DNA of 64,000 nt from Mucilaginibacter sp. UBA5151 (GTDB taxonomy: Bacteria; Bacteroidota; Bacteroidia; Sphingobacteriales; Sphingobacteriaceae): assembly GCA_002413785.1 (NCBI GenBank), contig DHXR01000025.1:1-64000 (forward strand), read 5' to 3'. The position numbers and the translations under genes are program-made. The notes under the pieces are model-generated. The model saw only the letters and a list, made by a program, of their open reading frames with translations. It was not told the origin of the DNA and searched no databases. Shown piece by piece: positions 1-7,290 of this stretch (the first letter of the stretch is position 1; each line of letters opens with the position of its first letter).

Positions 1-200
1 TTTTGACCCTTGATTCGCATTAATAATGAATATATTGGATTATATGCTTTAATGAGGTCAGTCACTAATTTCATCTAAGGTATAGGACTGGCATAGCTGC
101 AAAAATGATTAATATCACTTTATTGCTTATTTATTTGGTGCAACATGCATCTATTGCACTATTTTTTTGTTTAGTTCAACTTGAAAACCCTCACCGGAAC

Positions 201-233
201 AGATTTACGAAGTTTAAAAAACTTCGTAAATCT
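201..233. terminator. Hairpin downstream of the GH53 gene
   Basis: A perfect 15-bp inverted repeat with a 3-nt loop; the left arm begins AGATTTACGAAGTTT. It lies 59 bp beyond the stop codon of the minus-strand GH53 gene, which suits a transcription terminator, although the T-run is weak. Related hairpins with AGATTT/AAATCT ends lie at 34435-34467 and, in degraded form, at 7157-7190 and 45569-45601. Apart from this hairpin I see nothing in bases 1-291. Confidence 0.55.
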
Positions 234-291
234 CATTTTCATTCCGGGAAATCATTAAAATCAAATACAATCAGCGGTTCAGACAATTTCC

Positions 292-1722
292 CTATTTCAC
301 GCCGTACTTCTTCGCTATTTCCGGATAAACACTCATAAACTCATTGGCTTTGCCGGTCCTGTCAAAAATGCCTTCCCAGGTGCTGAGGGGTTCCCAAATA
401 AATGAGCCGATGGCTTTGTCGCCGGGCGCTGTAAATGCAATGTCGTTCACTTCTTTCTTAAGCTGCGAATATTCGGCAACCATTACCTGCTGGGGATACC
501 TTTTGGCAAGGTCCGCCATGTTGGCGCTTAGTTCGGCAGGTGTGCCATGCCATTTAGGGTAGTACGAAAGCCCGATCACATCAAAAGGCACGTTACGCTT
601 TTTCATATTATCCAGGAAGAACCGGGCTTCGGCATTTTGCCCGCCCAGGGCTATATGCAGCATAACAATCGTGTTCGGGCTAACCGCCTGTACACCTTTT
701 ACACCCATGTATATCAGCTGCGCCAGGCTGTCGAGATGATCAATCGCGCCATCGGGCCATACCATTCCGTGGTTAATTTCGTTGCCTGCCTGCACCATGT
801 CGGGTGCTGTGCCCTGGTCTTTTAACTGCTGCATTACGTTTACGGTATAATCATACAGTGATTTTTTAAGCGTGGTAAAATCTTCCCCAACCCAGGCAGC
901 AGGTTTGTTTTGCTGCTGCGGATCGGCCCAGTAATCGCTGTAATGAAAATCGAGCAGAAACTTCATTCCGGCTGCTTTTATGCGTTTGGCCATTTGCTTG
1001 GTATGCTCCAGGTCGCAAAAACCCTGTTGGGGCGAATAACCTTTCGGGTTTGCAGGCTCGTTAAAAATCCGCAGGCGGATATAGTTAAAGCCGTATGCTT
1101 TCATGATCTCAATAGCATCGCCCGCTACGCCATTATCCGAAAATTTTATACCCTGGCTTTCCAGTTGCGGTAAAAAGGAAATATCCGCGCCTAAAATTTT
1201 ATCAGTAACCCTTTTGGGGGTGTATTTATCATGGGTAACGACATGCGCTATGCCCAATTGCACAGTATGTATTTCAGTTGAACCAGTGTATAAACTATCT
1301 GCTTTTACTTCAAGCTTAATTTTTCCGGCTGTGCGGCCAGCCCGTAATATAAGCCGGCAACTGCCGTGGATATTTATCTGCCAGGTGCTGTCGGTATGCT
1401 GTATATCCTTAAAATTCCCGGCATCCATTATGTTTACAATTTTAGCATCGCCGGTCAGGTGCAATGTGGCTGGTATATTGGCATTTGCCAGGCTGTCTCC
1501 CCGGCTGTCGATGATCTTTATATTGATCAGGGCCTCGTCCTTGCCGTTCGCTATCATCGTAGTTTTATAGGGGGTTATTTGCAGTTCTACAGGTATGCCG
1601 GGGGCCTTGGGTTTCCAGCGGCTCTGCGCATACAGCCCGCTAACGGCAAATAATATTAAAAAAACTAACAGCGAACTATTTTTCAGCAGGCGAAAAAGCC
1701 TGGTTTGCGTGTGTTTTAACAT
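292..1722 (-). CDS. Secreted GH53 arabinogalactan endo-beta-1,4-galactanase
   Basis: Endo-acting hydrolase of beta-1,4-galactan side chains of pectic arabinogalactan (GH53, EC 3.2.1.89 in characterised members). 476 aa: signal peptide about 1-33 ending YAQ, an Ig-like domain about 40-160, then the GH53 barrel about 175-474. The acid/base glutamate is E315 in QAGNEINHG and the nucleophile is E417 in VAEYS, both intact. It stands alone: no SusC/SusD pair or other glycan genes lie nearby in the window, so it is not part of a visible PUL. The signal peptide predicts export to periplasm or surface; there is no lipobox. Confidence 0.9.
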   Translation of the reverse strand: MLKHTQTRLFRLLKNSSLLVFLILFAVSGLYAQSRWKPKAPGIPVELQITPYKTTMIANGKDEALINIKIIDSRGDSLANANIPATLHLTGDAKIVNIMDAGNFKDIQHTDSTWQINIHGSCRLILRAGRTAGKIKLEVKADSLYTGSTEIHTVQLGIAHVVTHDKYTPKRVTDKILGADISFLPQLESQGIKFSDNGVAGDAIEIMKAYGFNYIRLRIFNEPANPKGYSPQQGFCDLEHTKQMAKRIKAAGMKFLLDFHYSDYWADPQQQNKPAAWVGEDFTTLKKSLYDYTVNVMQQLKDQGTAPDMVQAGNEINHGMVWPDGAIDHLDSLAQLIYMGVKGVQAVSPNTIVMLHIALGGQNAEARFFLDNMKKRNVPFDVIGLSYYPKWHGTPAELSANMADLAKRYPQQVMVAEYSQLKKEVNDIAFTAPGDKAIGSFIWEPLSTWEGIFDRTGKANEFMSVYPEIAKKYGVK

Positions 1723-1833
1723 AACAGTTTCAATTGGTACGCTAAAGGTAAAGTTTAAAAATGTATAATTGACAATTAATTTAAAATTGGCAGGTTTATA
1801 ACTGATTTTTTACAATCGCAATACGATTAACTA

Positions 1834-2787
1834 CTATTCCTTTTCGCTCAGCCAGGCCACTTTTTGTTCCGAAACATGGTCCTGCCCTATAATATCTTTG
1901 TACAAGGCTGGTTTTCTTGCCATCAGGTAACGGTGACCGCCGGCTTTTTTCAGTTTATCGGGTGTGAGGGTCGCTATCGCGATGTCGTTATCCAGCTTGC
2001 GGCATTCGGCAATGATATCACCATGAGGATCAATAATCATGGAGCAACCGTTTTTTAACTGTTCTCCATCCATACCTATGGCGTTTGCAAAAATGGCATA
2101 AATAGCGTTATCATAGGCCCGCGACGGCAGCCACTTCATCAGCCATTCCCGTCCTTTGGGGCCGTCAAACTCCAGGCGCAGGGAGGTTGGGTCAACGTCG
2201 CGGTTTTCCCATAATACAGGGTCAACAAAGCCCGCTCCCGGCCGGGTGGATGGCGTACACATGGTGACATGCGGCATAAAAATAATTTGGGCGCCCAGCA
2301 AAGCCGTAGCCCTTACATTTTCAACAATATTGTTGTCGTAACAGATCAGTATCCCGCATTTCCAGCCATAAAGGTCAAAAACAATGTATTCATTACCCGG
2401 TGTAATATGTCCATTGATAAAGGGGTGCAGCTTCCTGAATTTGGCTACCAGTCCGTTCTTATCCACACAAACGTAAGCTTTGTAAATCTTGCCTGCGTTG
2501 TCTTTCTCAAACAGTCCTGCTAAAACAACAATACGATGTTTAGCGGCTATTGCAGTTAGTTTTTTAACGCAAGGCCCGTCCGGGATAAATTCAGCCACGC
2601 TGAGCATTTCCTCGTACGAAAAATCAAGTGCAAACGAATAGCCTGTTAAAGAACATTCATGAAAAGCAATCACATCCGCTCCTTCCAAGGCAGCTTTTGC
2701 CGAAAGGTGCTCAATAATTTGCAGATTGTAATCCTTATCGCCGCTTTTATGCTCAAATTGGGCTGTAGCTATTTTCAACTTTTCCAT
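1834..2787 (-). CDS. Nitrilase-family carbon-nitrogen hydrolase
   Basis: Cytoplasmic C-N hydrolase of 317 aa acting on an amide or nitrile; the substrate cannot be told from sequence. The catalytic triad of the family is visible: Glu44 in FHECSLTGY, Lys119 in KFRKLHPF and Cys149 in GILICYD. The C-terminal part contains an expected second glutamate-rich strand and a dimerisation tail. It most resembles amidase or N-carbamoyl-hydrolase type members rather than glutamine-dependent NAD synthetase. It is 111 bp upstream of the GH53 gene on the same strand, with no obvious functional link. Confidence 0.85.
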   Translation of the reverse strand: MEKLKIATAQFEHKSGDKDYNLQIIEHLSAKAALEGADVIAFHECSLTGYSFALDFSYEEMLSVAEFIPDGPCVKKLTAIAAKHRIVVLAGLFEKDNAGKIYKAYVCVDKNGLVAKFRKLHPFINGHITPGNEYIVFDLYGWKCGILICYDNNIVENVRATALLGAQIIFMPHVTMCTPSTRPGAGFVDPVLWENRDVDPTSLRLEFDGPKGREWLMKWLPSRAYDNAIYAIFANAIGMDGEQLKNGCSMIIDPHGDIIAECRKLDNDIAIATLTPDKLKKAGGHRYLMARKPALYKDIIGQDHVSEQKVAWLSEKE

Positions 2788-2917
2788 ATTAATGTCCTAT
2801 CGGAACCAGGTTTTTAATTGTTCGCTAAAGTAAGTTTTAATCAGCAATTTTCTAATCAGCACCGGGTCAAAATCCAGGCTAAGAAGTAATTTCTTCAGTT
2901 ATTTCACGATTTCCCGC

Positions 2918-3112
2918 AGGCTAAACGCATTTAGGGCGTGATAAAACAAAAATCTCCGCAGGCTAAATGCGTTTAGGGTGTGATAATTTTCCGGCTTTTG
3001 AAGGCTAAACGCGTTTAGGGTGTGATAAAAAATTCAATTCTGAAGGCTAAACGCGTTTAGGGCGTGATAATTTTCACCTTCCTGAAGGCTAAACGCATTT
3101 AGCCTGTGACAA
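2918..3112. repeat. Array of five palindromic repeats with an exact 42-bp period
   Basis: Five copies of a ~27-bp unit start at 2918, 2960, 3002, 3044 and 3086. Each contains the 14-bp palindrome CTAAACGCGTTTAG (copies 3 and 4 perfect; 1, 2 and 5 with one C/T or G/A change in a half-site), followed in copies 1-4 by GGGYGTGATAA. The 15-bp intervals differ in sequence. In copy 5 the palindrome extends to GGCTAAACGCATTTAGCC. 42 bp equals four helical turns, so all palindromes face the same side of the DNA. The rest of 2788-3288 shows nothing else I can name. Confidence 0.9.
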
Positions 3113-3288
3113 AAAACAGCATTTTAAAATTGTAATTGATTGAAAATAACACAGATGCGAAAAAAATAATGCTGTTGCCGAAAAATTTATCTTTTTTTTG
3201 CCCTTTGCAGGATTTTTTTCAGGCTTGAAAATCAGGCAGAAAGGCACCCTTCGTTTTACACAAATTTACGGAATTTTCGTCCTTAGCC

Positions 3289-3686
3289 CAAATTTTGGTA
3301 GTGTCTCAGTTTGAATTTATTTTTATTTATACCAAGATTCTTTGCCTGTAACATATCTCCAATTTTTTCTCAGGATATAAATTCCTAATGTGGTAATTGG
3401 TATTCCGATAAAAAACGAATATACTCCTATCGTATTCAAATGAGGGTTACGGGTCCAAGTAATGAAAAATGAAAGAATACCAAATAAAACTAATAGTATG
3501 CCAAACAAGTTTGCCACAACGCCAATAATTATTCCAATAAACATGACTATCCATTTCAGCATATAAAAAAATCCACTTGTTAGGTGGCTTAAATTTATGA
3601 ATAAGTTATTTTAAATCAAACTGCTAATCTTACAATTTCTTCTATTGTCATAAAATAAATTCAAACTGAGACACTACCAAAATTTG
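3289..3686. mobile_element. 398-bp element with perfect 34-bp terminal inverted repeats
   Basis: Bases 3289-3322 are the exact reverse complement of 3653-3686 (34/34). If the true element starts at GTGTCTCAGTTTGAATTT and is bounded by a TA dinucleotide on each side (3299-3300 and 3674-3675), the reconstructed empty site would be a 22-bp perfect palindrome, CAAATTTTGG-TA-CCAAAATTTG. TA duplication is typical of IS630/Tc1-mariner-type elements. No transposase is encoded, so this would be a non-autonomous, MITE-like element carrying one small membrane-protein gene. Confidence 0.7.
3323..3562 (-). CDS. Small two-helix membrane protein inside the inverted-repeat element
   Basis: 79 aa with hydrophobic segments at about 4-32 and 43-62 and a basic C-terminus (RKNWRY...). 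I do not recognise the family. Its stop codon directly abuts the inner edge of the left terminal inverted repeat, and the gene fills most of the element's unique part, so it appears to travel with the element. The segment is more A+T-rich than neighbouring genes. It may be a real cargo gene or a chance ORF preserved in a young element; no conserved motif decides it. Confidence 0.5.
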   Translation of the reverse strand: MLKWIVMFIGIIIGVVANLFGILLVLFGILSFFITWTRNPHLNTIGVYSFFIGIPITTLGIYILRKNWRYVTGKESWYK

Positions 3687-3752
3687 CCTTTTCAAAACAA
3701 CAGATATCTTGTTATCCCTGCATTGAAATAAGTAAGGGTCTCCCGGATTTAT

Positions 3753-3834
3753 TTTTTTACCAACCAAACATCCCGACGGGACCTCTCGTTGGTAAAAAAC
3801 GTAAAAAGTCATCTTTACGTTCTATCAGGAACGT
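3753..3834. repeat. Cluster of nested hairpins between two genes
   Basis: Three adjacent stems: TTTTTTACCAAC (3753-3764) with GTTGGTAAAAAA (3788-3799), enclosing CCCGACGGG; CGTAAA (3800-3805) with TTTACG (3814-3819); and ACGTTC (3817-3822) with GAACGT (3829-3834). The last two share bases, so they are mutually exclusive. It looks like a dispersed structural repeat. The rest of 3687-4007 is A+T-rich and carries nothing else I can identify. Confidence 0.5.
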
Positions 3835-4007
3835 TTGGTAACGGCGCGAAGGTTTGACCTGTACCCCCTCATATTTGCCTAAACAGAATTTGTTATCTTT
3901 ATGTTATTGGGATTATTAGCAAAAAAAGATATACTTGTGCTTTTACCCGGATAAATTAATCATTCAACAAAATCCTGCAAACCGCCTTTGATAAATTATT
4001 TATATAA

Positions 4008-4385
4008 ATGAAATTCAGAACTGCCCGGCATACAAAAGACTTAAACCGTATCATCGATTTTTATGGGAGGATTTTGGGCTTAAAGGTTTTGGGGGAATTT
4101 CAGGATTATCAGAATTATGACGGCGTTTTTTTGGGTATCCCCGGCGCCGACTGGCATTTGGAGTTTACCGTTTCGGACACTTTGCCCGAACATCAGCCCG
4201 ATGATGACGACCTGCTGGTATTTTATGCGGAATCCCTTGATGAATTCAACAGGATCAAAGAGAAATTTATTATCAACCGTGTTAAACACGTCAGGCCTAA
4301 AAACCCCTACTGGGAAAGTAACGGGATTACGTTTGAAGACCCGGATGGCTTCAGAATTGTAATTTCGGTAATCAGGAGTTTCTGA
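4008..4385 (+). CDS. VOC-superfamily (glyoxalase/dioxygenase fold) protein
   Basis: 125 aa with the paired beta-alpha-beta-beta-beta modules of the VOC fold: the N-terminal module begins RTARHTKDLNRIIDFYGRIL and the C-terminal module ends with EDPDGFRIVI, the usual final metal-ligand strand of the superfamily. The substrate is unknown; members include glyoxalases, antibiotic-resistance proteins and extradiol dioxygenases. The first module carries His8 and the second the glutamate-rich end, but a complete metal site is not certain. It is a single gene, 64 bp upstream of a small membrane protein on the same strand. Confidence 0.8.
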   Translation: MKFRTARHTKDLNRIIDFYGRILGLKVLGEFQDYQNYDGVFLGIPGADWHLEFTVSDTLPEHQPDDDDLLVFYAESLDEFNRIKEKFIINRVKHVRPKNPYWESNGITFEDPDGFRIVISVIRSF

Positions 4386-4449
4386 TAAGAATTAGCCGGA
4401 AATCAAAACAATTGCCGGCTTTTTGCATTTTGTTATAAACAAATATACC

Positions 4450-4665
4450 ATGAACAGAACTATTGGAATTGTGTTGATCATAATAGGCGCGGTGATGATT
4501 ATATGGACCGGCTTTACCTACACAAAAAAGGAAAAGATAGTGGATGCGGGTCCAATACAAATATCCGCCGACAGGCAAAAAACGGTGAATTGGCCACCTT
4601 ACCTGGGGGGCATTCTGCTTGTGGGTGGAATCGTGATTGTCGTTACTGCTAAAAAAACGTCGTAG
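4450..4665 (+). CDS. Small membrane protein, DUF3185-like
   Basis: 71 aa from ATG 4450 (beginning MNRTIGIVLIIIGAVMI); an upstream in-frame codon at 4423 is less likely because it adds non-hydrophobic residues before the membrane segment. Two transmembrane helices (about 4-21 and 51-67) flank a short loop with GPIQI and WPPYLGG. The layout resembles DUF3185-type two-helix proteins; this is from memory of the family pattern. No function is known. Confidence 0.6.
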   Translation: MNRTIGIVLIIIGAVMIIWTGFTYTKKEKIVDAGPIQISADRQKTVNWPPYLGGILLVGGIVIVVTAKKTS

Positions 4666-4753
4666 GAGACACGAAGAATCGCGTCGCCGGGCAAAGCCCC
4701 ATTATTAGTTTTAAAAGGCATTCACTTTCAGCTTTTACCCCTATCTTAGCTTA

Positions 4754-5653
4754 ATGATCTTCGATTTCAGGTTAAAAGTATTTTATACCGTTGCACAAAG
4801 GCTCAGTTTTACAAAAGCTGCGGCTGAATTGTTTATTACCCAGCCTGCGGTTACCAAACATGTTAAAGAGCTGGAGCAGCAATTAAACGTGCAATTGTTC
4901 AGGCGTAATGGTAACAGTATAGTTTTAACCACCGCCGGGAAGATCCTTGCCCAATACGCCGAAAAGATTTTTCAAACCTATACCGAACTGGAAACCGAGC
5001 TGGCGCAGCTCAACAACCTGGAGGCAGGTACGGTACATATCGGCGCAAGCACAACAGTGGCCCAAACCATTCTGCCAAAAATCCTGGCGCTTTTCAAAAA
5101 AACATACCCGGCTGTTCATTTTACCTTTATGCAGGGTAATACTGATGTGATCACTCAACTGGTATTAGCTGAAAAAATAGACATCGCCATTGTTGAAGGC
5201 GCTATACATTACCCGCAGATCGCTTATGCACCTTTCGCTAAAGACGAGATAGTTTTGGTTACCCGCGCCAATAACCAATTGGCTAAAAAAGCCGAAATAT
5301 CACCCAGGCAGCTTTTAAATATTCCCCTGGTATTGCGCGAAGCCGGTTCAGGTACGCTGGATGTTATTTTTAACGCCCTGGCAAACATCGGGATCAACCC
5401 GAAGGACCTTCAGATAGAGATCCAGCTGGAAAGCAGTATCGCCATAAAGCAATACCTTTTGTATTCGGAAACCGCCGCCTTCCTGTCCATACAATCCGTC
5501 ATCAGCGAATTAAAATACAACGAGCTAAGCATCATTGATATTAAGGGGCTGGATATCTTCCGTACCTTCCAGTTTATCCAGTTGCATGGAAAAAACTCAA
5601 AACTTATTGATCTTTTTAAACGTTTCTGCCTGTCAACCTATAACTTAAAGTAA
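4754..5653 (+). CDS. LysR-family transcriptional regulator
   Basis: 299 aa: N-terminal winged helix-turn-helix about 1-60 (FYTVAQRLSFTKAAAELF, then TQPAVTKHVKELEQQL) and a C-terminal periplasmic-binding-like effector domain about 90-295. It is followed after 71 bp by the ferredoxin-NADP reductase and ferredoxin genes on the same strand, so it may regulate them; that is inference. A -7-like TATCTTAG (one mismatch to TAnnTTTG) lies 4 nt before the ATG. The effector is unknown. Confidence 0.9.
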   Translation: MIFDFRLKVFYTVAQRLSFTKAAAELFITQPAVTKHVKELEQQLNVQLFRRNGNSIVLTTAGKILAQYAEKIFQTYTELETELAQLNNLEAGTVHIGASTTVAQTILPKILALFKKTYPAVHFTFMQGNTDVITQLVLAEKIDIAIVEGAIHYPQIAYAPFAKDEIVLVTRANNQLAKKAEISPRQLLNIPLVLREAGSGTLDVIFNALANIGINPKDLQIEIQLESSIAIKQYLLYSETAAFLSIQSVISELKYNELSIIDIKGLDIFRTFQFIQLHGKNSKLIDLFKRFCLSTYNLK

Positions 5654-5724
5654 TCAGTAATTACTATTTGTCATTGGTAGTGGGTTATAATAAAGCAGAT
5701 CTTTAGCTATTATTTCACAGCAAA

Positions 5725-6735
5725 ATGGAATTGATAACTACTGATATTTGTATTATAGGGGCTGGTCCCGTAGGTTTATTCGCAGTTTTTGAAGCAGGGC
5801 TTTTGAAAATGCGTTGCCACCTGATTGATGTTTTGCCGCAGGTTGGCGGGCAGCTTTCCGAGATCTATCCCCAAAAGCCAATTTATGATATTCCGGGTTT
5901 CCCTACCATCAACGCGCAGCAACTGATTGATGGCTTAATGGAACAGATAGAACCCTTTAAGCCCACTTTCACATTAGGCGAAAGGGTGAACGAATTACAG
6001 CAACTGGAAGATGGCTCATTTATCACCCAAACCAGTGATGGCACCGAAGTACACAGCAAGGTGGTGGTAATAGCAGGCGGCCTGGGCTGCTTTGAACCCC
6101 GCAAGCCGGCAATCAATAACCTCGAACACTTTGAAGGTAAGGGTGTTGCCTATATGATCAAAAACCCTGAAGCTTACCGCGGCCGCAAGGTGGTTTTGGC
6201 TGGCGGCGGCGATTCTGCTTTAGACTGGACCATCTTTTTAGCTGATATTGCTAATGAAGTTACGCTGATCCACCGGGGCGATACGTTCCGCGGGGCGCCG
6301 GATTCTGCTGAAAAAGTTTTCGAACTGGCTAAAGAAGGCAGGATCAACCTCATCCTGCAGGCACATATCAAGGCGATCAATGGCACCGGTCATTTGCAGG
6401 AGGTAGAAGTAGTTGACAGGGATAATGAAACGTCTGTAATTGCTGCTGACCACCTGATCCCGCTGTTTGGCCTCACACCAAAACTTGGGCCTATTGCCGA
6501 ATGGGGACTGAATGTAGATAAATCAGCCATTATGGTTGATACCCTGGATTACAGCACCAATGTTAAAGGTGTTTATGCCATTGGTGATATAAATATTTAT
6601 CCCGGCAAGCTAAAACTAATCCTTTGCGGCTTCCATGAAGCGGCATTAATGGCCCAAAGCGCCTTTAAACAAGTTTACCCGGATCAGAAATTAAGTTTTA
6701 AATACACGACTGTTTACGGCGTAAGCGCCTTTTAA
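5725..6735 (+). CDS. Ferredoxin--NADP+ reductase, thioredoxin-reductase-like type
   Basis: 336-aa flavoprotein. FAD-binding GxGxxG is at about 10-16 (IIGAGPVG), the NAD(P)-binding GGGDSALDW at about 158-166, and the C-terminal FAD motif YAIGDINIYPG near 290. It lacks the CxxC active-site pair of thioredoxin reductase, which is the hallmark of this reductase type (as in Chlorobium and Bacillus YumC). It transfers electrons between NADPH and ferredoxin in the cytoplasm. The ferredoxin gene 85 bp downstream is its likely partner. Confidence 0.88.
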   Translation: MELITTDICIIGAGPVGLFAVFEAGLLKMRCHLIDVLPQVGGQLSEIYPQKPIYDIPGFPTINAQQLIDGLMEQIEPFKPTFTLGERVNELQQLEDGSFITQTSDGTEVHSKVVVIAGGLGCFEPRKPAINNLEHFEGKGVAYMIKNPEAYRGRKVVLAGGGDSALDWTIFLADIANEVTLIHRGDTFRGAPDSAEKVFELAKEGRINLILQAHIKAINGTGHLQEVEVVDRDNETSVIAADHLIPLFGLTPKLGPIAEWGLNVDKSAIMVDTLDYSTNVKGVYAIGDINIYPGKLKLILCGFHEAALMAQSAFKQVYPDQKLSFKYTTVYGVSAF

Positions 6736-6738
6736 GAA

Positions 6739-6798
6739 GGCGAAAGGATAAAGGTAAACGGCGAAAGGAAATTAACCTTTTACCTTTATCCTTTCACC
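6739..6798. repeat. Word-repeat hairpin between the reductase and ferredoxin genes
   Basis: The left arm GGCGAAAGGATAAAGGTAAA (6739-6758) pairs with the right arm ending CCTTTATCCTTTCACC (6778-6798), about 19 of 21 positions. The word CGAAAGG recurs inside the left arm. It could attenuate transcription or protect the 5' transcript; the role is inferred. It is one of several hairpins in this window built from repeated short words. Confidence 0.6.
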
Positions 6799-6820
6799 TC
6801 AGTTTTTACCTCAAAACAAC

Positions 6821-7138
6821 ATGATTACATTAACAATAGAAGACAGAACAGGCCACCGGGAACCGGTTGAAATACCGGAGGGCATCAGCCTGAGCCTGAT
6901 GGAGGTATTAAAAGCATCGGACCATAACATTCTTGCTACCTGCGGGGGTATGGCGCTTTGCGCTACCTGCCATGTGCAGGTACTTGAGGGTCCGGAACAA
7001 TACTTCCACGCCACCAATACCGAGCTGGATTTACTGGACACCCTGCCTGATGCCAGCCACGACAGCCGCCTGGCCTGCCAGTTAAGGATCAATGAAGATA
7101 TGGACGGAATGGTGTTCAGGTTAAGAGGGGAAGCGTGA
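6821..7138 (+). CDS. 2Fe-2S ferredoxin, adrenodoxin type
   Basis: 105 aa. Four cysteines in the order expected for vertebrate/Isc-type 2Fe-2S ferredoxins: C41, C47, C50 (TCGGMALCATCH) and C86 (RLACQL). It is a soluble electron carrier. Directly downstream of a ferredoxin-NADP reductase, it is probably that enzyme's partner. The acceptor pathway cannot be read from the window: no cytochrome P450 or sulfite reductase gene is nearby, and the ISC-like motif would also fit iron-sulfur biogenesis. Confidence 0.92.
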   Translation: MITLTIEDRTGHREPVEIPEGISLSLMEVLKASDHNILATCGGMALCATCHVQVLEGPEQYFHATNTELDLLDTLPDASHDSRLACQLRINEDMDGMVFRLRGEA

Positions 7139-7156
7139 TAGTTAGCCTTACCCCAT

Positions 7157-7190
7157 CAGAAACTTACGAAGTTTTGAAAACTTAAGTCTG
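7157..7190 (+). terminator. Degraded terminator-like hairpin after the ferredoxin gene
   Basis: AAGTTTT-G-AAAACTT stem (7169-7183) extended by CAGAAACTT / AAGTCTG. It starts 19 bp after the ferredoxin stop codon. The sequence is related to the hairpins at 201-233 and 34435-34467 but has lost part of its right arm. Confidence 0.5.
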
Positions 7191-7262
7191 TGGTTGTTGT
7201 AAATGAATTTTGTTTGCTTGTTACAAATCCCGCGGCAATAGCTGTAATTAACTAATTACTGT

Positions 7263-7270
7263 TAGCTTTG
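7263..7270 (+). promoter_or_regulatory. Candidate -7 box (TAGCTTTG) of the ABC exporter gene
   Basis: TAGCTTTG matches the Bacteroidota TAnnTTTG -7 element and lies 20 nt before ATG 7291. Its last G is the first base of the in-frame GTG at 7270, so that GTG would not be transcribed in a usable way; this supports ATG 7291 as the start. No good -33 TTG is seen at the usual spacing. Confidence 0.45.
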
Positions 7271-7290
7271 TGCTTTTATTTTATTCTTTA

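Noticed and set aside
1..291. A gene in the first 291 bases (77-aa ORF at 105-338)
   Set aside because: Low-complexity translation that overlaps the 3' end of the GH53 gene and includes a hairpin; no coding signal.
2918..3112. CRISPR array
   Set aside because: Intervals are only 15 bp, repeats are degenerate palindromes, and no cas gene is present.
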